Shown here: positions 8,255 to 15,530 of the stretch, piece by piece
Layout: every line of letters begins with the position of its first letter
How positions within the stretch are numbered: position 1 is the first letter of the stretch
From: a virus
Reading direction: 5' to 3' (one strand)
Length of the DNA: 21,067 nucleotides
Virus record (IMG/VR): IMGVR_UViG_3300020473_000152
Location: 1 to 21,067 of that record
Notes under the pieces: generated by a model
Told to the model about the DNA's origin: nothing
The model's database searches: none
What the model saw: the letters and a program-made list of their open reading frames with translations, nothing else
Position numbers and translations under genes: made by a program

Positions 8255-8504
8255 AATAAGTTACCAATCCATTTATTAGGATAGCAAGAGACACAACATT
8301 GATAACAATTAATGCTCTGTCATTCCAGATCATTCCAACAATAAACCATCCTGTTAATCCAACAATATCGAAGTATAAGTTTAAAGGATAAATATTATTA
8401 GAGGTAAGTATAATGCCAACAATAAGAACTATAGATGCGCCCCACTTAATATACCAATCTTTTGTTTTATATGGGGTCATCTTGCTTAAATTGTATTTGG
8501 TCAT
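8244..8504 (-). CDS. Small three-TM membrane protein, unknown function
   Basis: This 86-aa protein has three hydrophobic segments (about 19-35, 41-60, 64-84) joined by short loops, with a polar N-terminus containing YKTKDWYIKWG. It resembles a family of small membrane proteins widespread in marine phages (I believe DUF6552; unverified). It starts at an ATG overlapping the stop of the holin gene by one base (TAATG) and overlaps terS by 11 bp. Sitting between a holin and terS, it may be a lysis accessory or affect the host membrane. No function is established. Confidence 0.75.
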   Translation of the reverse strand: MTKYNLSKMTPYKTKDWYIKWGASIVLIVGIILTSNNIYPLNLYFDIVGLTGWFIVGMIWNDRALIVINVVSLAILINGLVTYYVK

Positions 8505-8908
8505 TATTTCATATTGTTTCTAGCAACGCCCTTCCACTTTTCTGCTGTACGCATACCACCAAGACCAAGAAGAGCCATGATAAGACTGATTAATTCATTA
8601 GTTTCTAACACAGGGAGCGTTACCTGTGGATACCAAGTGATAATAACCCAAGATAGAATGGGTGCTAATATAAACTGCCATGCCAGAGCAAAACAGCACA
8701 CCCACATGATAGCTGGCCTAGCTCCGCTGACGAATATAGAGGGGTGCCTTGCCTGTTCTATATTTGCCTGTGCTTGAGCAAGGTCCAAGGATACCATCTG
8801 TGTCTGAAGTTCATGCTCCAGCTTTTTCTTCAGGTCTTTGTCCTCTACAAACTTGTCAAGAACTTTGCCAGCTACTCCAATTACGGAGTCTGCAATACCT
8901 AATACCAT
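8504..8908 (-). CDS. GTA-type 3TM holin family protein
   Basis: This 134-aa protein has an amphipathic N-terminal region (1-55), then HPSIFVSGARPAIMW (55-69), the diagnostic entry to the first span of the GTA_holin_3TM family. More hydrophobic stretches lie at about 66-95 and 104-118. Family members are holins of gene transfer agents and alphaproteobacterial phages. The ATG overlaps the stop of the methyltransferase gene by one base (TAATG). Its SD (GGAGG) is encoded by the run of Glu codons at the end of that gene. It is on the opposite strand from the M15 endolysin cassette, so it would be transcribed with replication and glycan genes. Confidence 0.82.
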   Translation of the reverse strand: MVLGIADSVIGVAGKVLDKFVEDKDLKKKLEHELQTQMVSLDLAQAQANIEQARHPSIFVSGARPAIMWVCCFALAWQFILAPILSWVIITWYPQVTLPVLETNELISLIMALLGLGGMRTAEKWKGVARNNMK

Positions 8909-9597
8909 TATTCTTCCTCCTCAACTCTTTGCATCTTTATGATACGAGGATACTGATCAATGCGATAGCCCAGAGTTTCAAAGGTACTGGTATCATTGTC
9001 CACCATCGTATCTGCAAAGACATATATTTTAAGATGTTTGAAGTTTCTGCTTTTGTCTGCCAGTAATTGTAACCAGTTATCAGGAGTAAAAACAGAGATG
9101 TGGGCATTGCGCCCATCCGGTAGTGTCTTCATTGCTTCAAAGCAAGCAACATTTATAAATACTATTTTCTTTGCATAGGAAAATATTTCATCCACTACCC
9201 AAGATAAATCTTCTTCTGCTACATGTTCAAGAACATCAGTGCATATTACCGCATCTTTTCTGTGTATAGGAAGTTTACCATACTTCTCATAGCCGGGATC
9301 AAAAAGTTCATACTCATCAAGGTTCCAGTACTCAGGAAGTGGACAGTTTATCTCATTTGTTATTGTGTGATAATCTTCCCCATACAGGATACCTTTACCA
9401 CAGCCATAATCAAGAATAGATTTACAATTATTATCTTCTAGATAAGCTTTAATAAGATCAACAAACTTTAATAAGCTACGACCGTTAAACATACTATCGG
9501 CCTGATCATGTTTTTCCTCATACATCTTGATAAGATTAACATAATCATCTGATGGATTGTGACGGCTGTTCTGGTTTTCAATATTAATATTAGGCAT
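8908..9597 (-). CDS. Class I SAM-dependent methyltransferase
   Basis: This 229-aa protein contains SAM-binding motif I ILDYGCGKG (61-69) and a downstream DVLEHV (121-126), characteristic of class I (Methyltransf_11/23-type) small-molecule or glycan methyltransferases. No DNA-methylase catalytic motif (DPPY or PC) is seen, so DNA is an unlikely target. I chose ATG 9597 because AAAGGA lies 7 nt upstream and it overlaps the previous gene by only 8 bp. A longer reading frame from 9753 would overlap by over 160 bp. The protein ends VEEEE, whose codons form the next gene's ribosome site. Adjacent glycosyltransferase genes suggest it methylates a sugar or glycan. Confidence 0.83.
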   Translation of the reverse strand: MPNINIENQNSRHNPSDDYVNLIKMYEEKHDQADSMFNGRSLLKFVDLIKAYLEDNNCKSILDYGCGKGILYGEDYHTITNEINCPLPEYWNLDEYELFDPGYEKYGKLPIHRKDAVICTDVLEHVAEEDLSWVVDEIFSYAKKIVFINVACFEAMKTLPDGRNAHISVFTPDNWLQLLADKSRNFKHLKIYVFADTMVDNDTSTFETLGYRIDQYPRIIKMQRVEEEE

Positions 9598-11944
9598 CGT
9601 AGTATCCTTTAAACTGTGGTCTGATTTCCTGTGATTCTTTAATGTCCCATAGATCGGCAACCATTGTATTCTTTCCATGAAAACAAAGAACTCCCTCAAG
9701 ACCGGGATCATTAAATACTTTCTCACAGTCCTGTGCCATAGCAAGTAACTCACCTGTAGTCCAGTATGTCTGGTCTTTTACATTGACCTGTATGTACTTG
9801 GGCTTAGGAGTTTCACCACCCTCCAGATCACCAGTTGTTTCTGTCTTTTCTTCATTAGTAGGCTCATCCCTGCAACAGTCAAAGCCAAAGAGATGTATAT
9901 CTCTGAAGCCCATTGTATGTAACATACCAATGCCACGCATAGCAGCACATGTACCACCAGTGATAAGCGTAGCTCCCTGTGGAATACCAAGCTCCTGACT
10001 TAGTTTAACCTGCTGGTTCTCAATAACCTTACCTTGTTCATCCTCCTCACGCAGCGAGTCGGTAAAAGCATGCCAGCCCCAGATTTTTGCATTACGTTCC
10101 ATAAGATGTTCTGTAACAGAAGGGTCTGTCATAGATGCAACAAAAAAGTTCATGTCAGGATTAAAGTCCTTGAACAAATCTTTGCGTGTAATGTTATGTG
10201 TGCTTTTACCAGTGATAGGTCTGGGATCAAGAACAATACAACCCCATGGAGTTATGCCATTCTTAATTAGCCCCGGCAATGCATGTTTAACTGTAAGAAC
10301 TTTACAGTCAGTATTAGAGCTAAGAAACTTTTTAAGTTTCTCATAGTCAAGATATGGGCCAGCAGATATAAGAGCCGCCCTGCCTCTGTGTGCTGGGTGT
10401 TTCTGTACCCATCTTTTATTATCAATATGTTTTAAATTTGTTTTAATATTGTTTCGAATATATTCCTTTGGCACTGAGTCTCTGGGATGAACAACAATAG
10501 GAACTTGTTTTAGTTCAGCGGGAATGTCATCTAGTTTTTCATCGTGAAGAAAGACAACCAGATGTGTGCGGCCACCATCTATAACTTTATCATCCGATGG
10601 TAATACATATTTACGAACCGTTGCCTTCTCGTCAAACGATGTCCAGCCATCTTCTGTTGTTTTCTCTTCATTAATCTTCTTGGTTGGGATAGAATCAAAA
10701 AGATTTTTCATACCCTGATATTTATCTTCCGGTGTTTTGTCTTTATCATCCTTTGTAAAAAAGTGGTCGCCCATAACAACAGGAACATTCTTCAGGATAC
10801 TATATTCATGCTTAACAGTTTCAATACTGTTACCACTACCTATCAGAGCAAAGTCTACTTCATCCATATAAATAGATTTGAGTGTCTCTCTTACATTGCC
10901 CTTATGTAATTCATAGGTAAATTCTTTACCTTTTTCCTTCTTCATATGAGAGGCAAATTCGTCAAACCTTTTCTCAACAGCCTTCTTGGTATTGTGTGGT
11001 TTGGCGTTAAATTCTTCCTTATCTGTTTGGGTGGTAGCTTCCTCAAATAAATCGTATCCAATATAATGCACTGCATCAGTTCTATCAAAAGCAGCAAGAG
11101 CCATTTCAATAGCACGGCCACCATTCCATGTGCCGGTTTCAAGAATAGTTTCAGGCTCATAGAATCGAATTGTATCAGCAAGTTGTTTATATCTGCTGGG
11201 AAGAATATCAGGAGTAGTTTCTGTATCTGATAAATCAATAACTCTTTTACCAGAACTATCTCTTATATTAATAGAGGTCTTGTCATTTATATTTATAATT
11301 AAATTTTCCATACCAACAAACTCATGGACAGTCATGCCATGTGCAGTGTAGATTGTAACAAGTCTGCTAAGAATAAAAGCAGAAGTCCACTCACGATAGT
11401 TGGTAAACTCACCGGACATATAGGAGCCACGCCAATCACCCATAATATCTACAGGAGTTTGACGACTAAGATTAAATGCCATTAAATAAGATGTCTCTGG
11501 TGTATATATAAAATCTACATTATACTTTGGATCAGGAAAGTAATAATCTAATGTAGATGATCTAATATCTTTAACTGTAGCGCACATGGGGTCAACCCAT
11601 AGAAGCCAACACCCCTGATTGTTAAATCCACATTCTGTAATAGCAAATACTTCTGGACCAGATGAGAGTGCGTCAAGAAGTTCGGTGTATTGAACAACTC
11701 CGTTTTCAGTTCCATCGTGAGATTGGTTATCATCTACAAAAGATTTATATTCTTTAATATCTTCTAAATTATGATAGTATATATTATCTGCTTCAGGAAG
11801 AGAGTAATTACTAATATCAAGATTGTAATAGTAGCAATGAAATTCTATATTAGGTTGCCAGTTTTCTTTAAACTCATTAAGGAGTCTAAATCCGTTCTTC
11901 TTTAATTTCTTTTCATCAAAGCATGTTACAATTTTATATGTCAT
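9590..11944 (-). CDS. Three-domain protein: glycosyltransferase-like, methyltransferase-like, DUF115/Maf-like
   Basis: This 784-aa protein has three parts. Residues 1 to about 205 look like a nucleotide-sugar glycosyltransferase domain, with CWLLWVDPM near 112-120 where a DxD-type motif is expected. Residues about 250-400 form a class I methyltransferase-like domain: ILETGTWNGG at 267-276, then FALIGSGNSIETV near 365-377, where relatives usually have a D-G-G-H signature. Residues about 520-720 match DUF115/MAF_flag10, as in Maf flagellin glycosyltransferases: ALISAGPYLD, TVKHALP, VLDPRP and LFGFDCC. The start is ATG 11944 (MTYKIV), overlapping the upstream glycosyltransferase by 11 bp; a longer form from 12073 is less likely. 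It probably builds or modifies a virion or host surface glycan; donor and acceptor are unknown. Confidence 0.8.
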   Translation of the reverse strand: MTYKIVTCFDEKKLKKNGFRLLNEFKENWQPNIEFHCYYYNLDISNYSLPEADNIYYHNLEDIKEYKSFVDDNQSHDGTENGVVQYTELLDALSSGPEVFAITECGFNNQGCWLLWVDPMCATVKDIRSSTLDYYFPDPKYNVDFIYTPETSYLMAFNLSRQTPVDIMGDWRGSYMSGEFTNYREWTSAFILSRLVTIYTAHGMTVHEFVGMENLIININDKTSINIRDSSGKRVIDLSDTETTPDILPSRYKQLADTIRFYEPETILETGTWNGGRAIEMALAAFDRTDAVHYIGYDLFEEATTQTDKEEFNAKPHNTKKAVEKRFDEFASHMKKEKGKEFTYELHKGNVRETLKSIYMDEVDFALIGSGNSIETVKHEYSILKNVPVVMGDHFFTKDDKDKTPEDKYQGMKNLFDSIPTKKINEEKTTEDGWTSFDEKATVRKYVLPSDDKVIDGGRTHLVVFLHDEKLDDIPAELKQVPIVVHPRDSVPKEYIRNNIKTNLKHIDNKRWVQKHPAHRGRAALISAGPYLDYEKLKKFLSSNTDCKVLTVKHALPGLIKNGITPWGCIVLDPRPITGKSTHNITRKDLFKDFNPDMNFFVASMTDPSVTEHLMERNAKIWGWHAFTDSLREEDEQGKVIENQQVKLSQELGIPQGATLITGGTCAAMRGIGMLHTMGFRDIHLFGFDCCRDEPTNEEKTETTGDLEGGETPKPKYIQVNVKDQTYWTTGELLAMAQDCEKVFNDPGLEGVLCFHGKNTMVADLWDIKESQEIRPQFKGYYDA

Positions 11945-12704
11945 AGGGTTTAATAATTCCTTTCCCCGCAAGGTAGGTATAGTCGCCATTCCACTCGGCG
12001 GCATATTTACCGTCAATATCTCTGCTACATTTCCATTCCCTGAACCACGGGCCACCTGTTGTAAAGTGTACATTCTTTGCTTCTACCTCCTCTGGTGAAT
12101 GCCCATCAAGCCAGTTCCATTCTTGATGTATGCTACCAATATCTGCTTCTTTATCAGGCAACCACTGAAAGCCATGAAGCCAAGAGCCTGTTTGAGTGTT
12201 TACCTCTAGTGGTGTCAGTCTTTTATTAAGTTCATGTCCACAGTTCCAAAGAATAAGACTTGACCAGTTTTTTCTGCGATAGTGTTCTTGTTTTCTTCCA
12301 TCCATTTTGAACTCTTCGGTAGGTTCATATTTGTGTTTGACACAATATAATGGATAGTAATCCATTTTATATTCTTCAAATAATTCGTTAATATCTGTGC
12401 GAAGGTACATGTCGCAGTCCATGTATAACGCCCAACCTTGATACATATTAAGGGCGGGTACAAGGAAACGTGTAAAGCTAAAGTCTGTGGAAAATGGCTT
12501 GCCATCTATGTCATCAATCATCTGGCCGTCTTTAACACTGTGTTTACGGTTATACAAACCCATGCGCTCCACTACATCTTTACGAATAGGTTTGATGTCC
12601 ACGTTATCAACGGCAATACGTTCAATGGTAAACTTTAAAACTTCATAGGCTACATCTTCTCTTGGATCGTAACCAATATAAACTGTATTAGGTGGCTTTC
12701 TCAT
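11934..12704 (-). CDS. Glycosyltransferase, GT8-like
   Basis: This 256-aa protein has the GT-A layout: VYIGYDPRE at 8-16 (start of the nucleotide-binding strand), YMDCDMYL at 94-101 with the metal-binding DxD (D96, D98), NWSSLILWNC at 146-155, and VHFTTGGPWF at 212-221 with a His in the usual third metal-ligand position. This matches family 8-type retaining glycosyltransferases. All key residues look intact, in contrast to the altered motifs in the larger protein downstream. It overlaps the previous gene's stop by one base (TAATG). It is first in a block of three glycan-related genes; the acceptor is unknown. Confidence 0.85.
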   Translation of the reverse strand: MRKPPNTVYIGYDPREDVAYEVLKFTIERIAVDNVDIKPIRKDVVERMGLYNRKHSVKDGQMIDDIDGKPFSTDFSFTRFLVPALNMYQGWALYMDCDMYLRTDINELFEEYKMDYYPLYCVKHKYEPTEEFKMDGRKQEHYRRKNWSSLILWNCGHELNKRLTPLEVNTQTGSWLHGFQWLPDKEADIGSIHQEWNWLDGHSPEEVEAKNVHFTTGGPWFREWKCSRDIDGKYAAEWNGDYTYLAGKGIIKPYDI

Positions 12705-12949
12705 TAAATTTCTCTCTTATTTTCAGCACAAATAATATTCTTAACAACTCCGTGCTTTCCTTTTTGTTTAAAAAAGTTAAGGGCAAACTTTTCTAAATTT
12801 ACATGATGTTTATCGACGTAAGCAAGACAAGGAGATAAAGAATTAAATAGTATTATCTTATTAGTCATGTCACGTATTACTACTGCATCCCCTCCCTTAT
12901 AATAGGAGGGGTCAGAGAAAAACATTGTTATTAGAATAAGATATTTCAT
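12704..12949 (-). CDS. Small hypothetical protein, possibly exported
   Basis: This is an 81-aa protein with a short hydrophobic N-terminus (KYLILITMFF) that could be a weak signal or anchor, two Cys (C41 and C74) that could form a disulfide, and a basic C-terminal half. I do not recognise the family. The start is ATG 12949 with AGGAG and 6-7 nt spacing, directly downstream of the hsp20 terminator. It is therefore the first gene after a transcription stop and would depend on readthrough. Translation is well supported by the SD and the TAATG junction with the GT8 gene. Confidence 0.65.
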   Translation of the reverse strand: MKYLILITMFFSDPSYYKGGDAVVIRDMTNKIILFNSLSPCLAYVDKHHVNLEKFALNFFKQKGKHGVVKNIICAENKREI

Positions 12950-12960
12950 ATTGTACTCCT

Positions 12961-12997
12961 ATATAAAATGGGGGAGCAAACGCTACACACTCCCCCA
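12961..12997 (-). terminator. Intrinsic terminator after hsp20
   Basis: A perfect 8-bp GC-rich stem (12969-12976 with 12990-12997, TGGGGGAG/CTCCCCCA) around a 13-nt loop is followed in the minus direction by UUUUAUAU (12968-12961). It begins 8 nt after the hsp20 stop codon. The weak U-run suggests partial readthrough into the glycan genes. Confidence 0.75.
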
Positions 12998-13004
12998 AGT
13001 TTAG

Positions 13005-13445
13005 TTACAAGCTGTAGATTTTTTCCTTCTTGTCTTCAGGTATTACCTGTTGAAGATTAATGGTAATCATCCCATCTTTGAAAGATACTTCATCTACAAC
13101 TACGTCGCTGGCAAGATGGAAAGACTTTGTAAAGGGCCGCTTTGCTATGCCTTTTTGTGCGAACCTTTCATCATCTTCCGCCTCTTCTTTCCTGCCAGAT
13201 ATAGTTAGCGTACCGTCCTCAGTCTTTATTTCCAACTCCTCTTTACTGAAGCCAGCAGCGGCTAACTCAATTACATACCGTCCATTGTTGTTCTTGATTA
13301 GATTGTGAGGCGGATAAGAACTAGCTGAATAGTTAGATGTCTTATCTGCCATCCTTAACATGTCTTTAAATAATCTATCATGTCCAATAGCCCATGTAGA
13401 AAATCTAGAAAAGAATGGATCGTTACTTGTAATATATGCATTCAT
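13005..13445 (-). CDS. hsp20: Small heat-shock chaperone, Hsp20/IbpA type
   Basis: This 146-aa protein is a class A (IbpA-like) small heat-shock protein. It has AIGHDRLF in the N-terminal arm (19-26, as in IbpA), YPPHNL before the alpha-crystallin domain (about 47-135), AGFSKEELEI, then GIAKRPFTKSF and the C-terminal VIPEDKK. Such proteins hold unfolded proteins in a refoldable state without ATP. Phage forms are known from T4-like cyanophages. The ATG at 13445 is preceded by AAGGAG with 7-nt spacing; an ATG at 13450 would stop after two codons. The gene has its own consensus promoter, a structured leader and a terminator, so it can be expressed independently of its neighbours. Confidence 0.95.
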   Translation of the reverse strand: MNAYITSNDPFFSRFSTWAIGHDRLFKDMLRMADKTSNYSASSYPPHNLIKNNNGRYVIELAAAGFSKEELEIKTEDGTLTISGRKEEAEDDERFAQKGIAKRPFTKSFHLASDVVVDEVSFKDGMITINLQQVIPEDKKEKIYSL

Positions 13446-13498
13446 ATCATTTCTCCTTATAGCAAGTTGATATTGTGTGACCCATTATTGGCATCACA
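13445..13498 (-). promoter_or_regulatory. hsp20 leader: two hairpins, candidate ROSE-like RNA thermometer
   Basis: Hairpin 1 pairs TGTGA (13498-13494) with TCACA (13480-13476). Hairpin 2 pairs TATCA (13472-13468) with TGATA (13449-13445), including the A of the start codon. Inside it CUU (13466-13464) faces GAG of the SD (read 13455-13453), with UUGCU (13465-13461) just upstream. UUGCU opposite the SD is the ROSE signature. The pairings are visible in the sequence; temperature response is inferred. Confidence 0.45.
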
Positions 13499-13503
13499 TA
13501 TAT

Positions 13504-13532
13504 ATTATAATACATAAAGTGGCTTTTGTCAA
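13504..13532 (-). promoter_or_regulatory. Consensus sigma70 promoter of hsp20
   Basis: The minus strand reads TTGACA (13532-13527), a 17-nt spacer and TATAAT (13509-13504), which matches both hexamers exactly with ideal spacing. The predicted transcript start is near 13497, giving a leader of about 50 nt. It begins 9 nt after the RNR stop. It does not look like a sigma32 heat-shock promoter. Confidence 0.9.
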
Positions 13533-13541
13533 GAGGTTTTT

Positions 13542-15227
13542 TTATACGCCGCAAGAACCACCATGACCTGTAATATCACAGATGTCATGTGTCTCTAGTC
13601 CTTCTTCAAACTCCTCACCAAGTTTCTCTACAGCTTCAGAATACGGCACTGAAGAAAGAGGCTGTCCTCCTCTACATCCATCAGGGTACACGGTGAAACC
13701 ACGCAACCTGTGAGAATAAGAGGCAAGAGTATCAGTAAACTCTGCAACAGTATCTTCATTGTTTAACTTGCTCCCCCACTTAGGTAAGTTTATGGTGCTA
13801 CTAATAGACATGTCTACATAATCCTGTACATCTGCCTGAAATTTTATACGCCTTTTATAGTCTTCAGCAAGATCAAGGGCAGACTCAATCTTTTTGGGAT
13901 CAACACCATAGAGATCAATGATCTCCTGTGCTGCACTGTCCACCACATACTGATAGTGCCAACGATTACCACCCTTTAGATACCTGCGCTTATAAGCAAC
14001 TGCAAAGATAGGCTCGACACCTGTAGAGGTGCCAGCTAGAATACCTATTGATCCTGTAGGAGCAATGGCACGATTAGCGACAGGAGTACTACACCCAAGA
14101 GTATTACTAAAGTCGGCGCTAATGTGATCACTAACTCCTTTATAGACTGCCAACCACTTGTGAAGTCCTTCGGTAACTTCATACTTTTGTCCTCCTTTAA
14201 TCAGCCATTCATGCATACCCATCAAGCCAAGACCAAGCCTACGGTTTTTCTCCCTGACCTTGTATACCTTATCATATGGAAGCTTTGCCCGAAGTGTTCC
14301 ACATAGCAGGAACTTGGTGGCAAGTTCTACTACGTCTGCAAACTCTTTCAGGTCATCAATGCGGCCCATATTAACAGAACCAAGATTACAAACATCAGAA
14401 TCATCTTCAGATGTAACCTCCGTGCAAGCGTTACGTAATGTCTCCTTTTCCTTGTCGAAGAAATTGAACGAGAATCCCGGTTCAGCACTTCTAAGAGCCT
14501 GACGTACATTAGTCCTAAAGACATCTCCTGTATCTCCTGTTTTCCAAAAGTTAAGTAACCATTCTGTATCGTAGTTCACGCTGATGTTTGTCATATCCAG
14601 CGGTGCTGTAAAGTTAAAGTCTTGTTCCTTGACCTGACCAATAGAAAAACCTGTTTCGCCCACTGGCATATCATACCAGTTCTTACTGGCAAGAAACTTT
14701 TCTATGTCAGCATGTTTCCAGTTGAGGCTGGCATATATAGCAGAGCGGCGACTACCACCCTGCATGACACGCCTACCAATCTCATTGACCATCTGCATCT
14801 TTGGAATAGGACCAGAGGCTAGACCACCAGTGCCTTGCAGTATCCTTCCCTCCTCACGGTAGACAGAATAATCAATACCTATACCACCACCTGTCATAAG
14901 ACAGGACTCAGACTTCCAAGAGATGTCAGCCCAATCTTCCCTAGTATCCTCTTCTGCTTTGAGAAGGTAGCAGTTATTAAAGAACTTATTTTCACGCCCT
15001 GCATAGTAAAGATAACGACCACCGGGAATAAACTTTAGATCAGTAATCATACGTTTTAATTCATCTTTTTCATCCTTACTGAGATAGTCCTGACATACAT
15101 CATCTACCAATGTAGATGCCAGTGCATCCCATGTCTCACACCCATGATGGGCATACTTGTGTTTAAAAATATCTTCGCTGAACTTAGAGCGAAACATAGG
15201 GTTTTCGTTAGAACGAAATTGTGGCAT
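13542..15227 (-). CDS. nrdJ: Ribonucleotide reductase, class II (cobalamin-dependent) type
   Basis: This 561-aa enzyme makes deoxyribonucleotides for phage replication. Visible core residues are C86 (NNCYLL) and C280 (CNLGSVN) as the redox pair, N266-A-C268-T-E270 as the radical/catalytic motif, APTGSIG (substrate phosphate loop, about residue 390), and a C-terminal Cys pair (C550, C559; SCGV end) for re-reduction. SCLMTGGGIGIDYS (108-121) is of class II character, and no small (NrdB) subunit is present here, both suggesting the adenosylcobalamin form. Some phage RNRs have been moved between classes, so class is less certain than family. ATG 15227 has an AAAGGGA SD. The hsp20 promoter follows its stop. 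Confidence 0.9.
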   Translation of the reverse strand: MPQFRSNENPMFRSKFSEDIFKHKYAHHGCETWDALASTLVDDVCQDYLSKDEKDELKRMITDLKFIPGGRYLYYAGRENKFFNNCYLLKAEEDTREDWADISWKSESCLMTGGGIGIDYSVYREEGRILQGTGGLASGPIPKMQMVNEIGRRVMQGGSRRSAIYASLNWKHADIEKFLASKNWYDMPVGETGFSIGQVKEQDFNFTAPLDMTNISVNYDTEWLLNFWKTGDTGDVFRTNVRQALRSAEPGFSFNFFDKEKETLRNACTEVTSEDDSDVCNLGSVNMGRIDDLKEFADVVELATKFLLCGTLRAKLPYDKVYKVREKNRRLGLGLMGMHEWLIKGGQKYEVTEGLHKWLAVYKGVSDHISADFSNTLGCSTPVANRAIAPTGSIGILAGTSTGVEPIFAVAYKRRYLKGGNRWHYQYVVDSAAQEIIDLYGVDPKKIESALDLAEDYKRRIKFQADVQDYVDMSISSTINLPKWGSKLNNEDTVAEFTDTLASYSHRLRGFTVYPDGCRGGQPLSSVPYSEAVEKLGEEFEEGLETHDICDITGHGGSCGV

Positions 15228-15242
15228 AGCTTTGTTCCCTTT

Positions 15243-15530
15243 CTAATTATCGTATTCCATTTCCAATATGAGTTGGGCATAGTGGATTGCTTTCTCTATA
15301 TCCTTTTTCCCCTCCCCTTTAGTGCGGTGTCGTGTAATATATTTTATCACATTCCCTTCTAGATAGTCAAGCCCATTGGCGTGAATATATTCTACTGGTT
15401 GTATCTTGCATCCTTTATAGTGCTGTCCTCCTACTTGTTCTTTTAATGCTCTCTGTTCTTTTGACCTTCTTAGGTAGTAATCATAGTTACGTTCATTATA
15501 AGAATGAGTTGAGCTTTCGTCTGATTTCAT
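15243..15530 (-). CDS. DUF3310 protein
   Basis: This 95-aa protein has the DUF3310 signature: GGQHYKGCKIQPVEYI (34-49), LEGNVIKYITRH (57-68), then KDIEKAIHYAQLILE (76-90). The family is widespread in phages, usually near nucleotide-metabolism or replication genes. It has been called a nucleotide kinase without firm proof. Here it lies just upstream of RNR, which suits a nucleotide-pool role. The start at 15530 has GGAG 7 nt upstream and gives a 35-bp overlap with the previous gene. There is no later in-frame ATG before the conserved domain. Confidence 0.85.
   Translation of the reverse strand: MKSDESSTHSYNERNYDYYLRRSKEQRALKEQVGGQHYKGCKIQPVEYIHANGLDYLEGNVIKYITRHRTKGEGKKDIEKAIHYAQLILEMEYDN

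Noticed and set aside
8908-9597. DNA methyltransferase of a restriction-modification or epigenetic system
   Set aside because: No DPPY/NPPY or PC catalytic motif and no target-recognition region; neighbours are glycosyltransferases and no restriction enzyme is present.
9597-9753. N-terminal extension of the methyltransferase from 9753
   Set aside because: It would overlap the upstream gene by 164 bp and has no domain content; ATG 9597 has a good SD and only an 8-bp overlap.
11944-12073. Longer start (12073) for the three-domain protein
   Set aside because: The extra 43 residues lie inside the GT8 gene in another frame and look non-conserved; MTYKIV is a typical domain start.
13476-13498. 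CRP/FNR-type site in the hsp20 leader (TGTGA...TCACA)
   Set aside because: The half-sites are 13 nt apart, not the 6 required for CRP; a leader hairpin explains them better.
13504-13532. Sigma32 heat-shock promoter for hsp20
   Set aside because: The hexamers are exact sigma70 consensus; no CCCCAT-type -10 is seen.
13542-15227. An intein or intron interrupting RNR
   Set aside because: The RNR frame is continuous with all catalytic motifs in normal order and no splice-type blocks.
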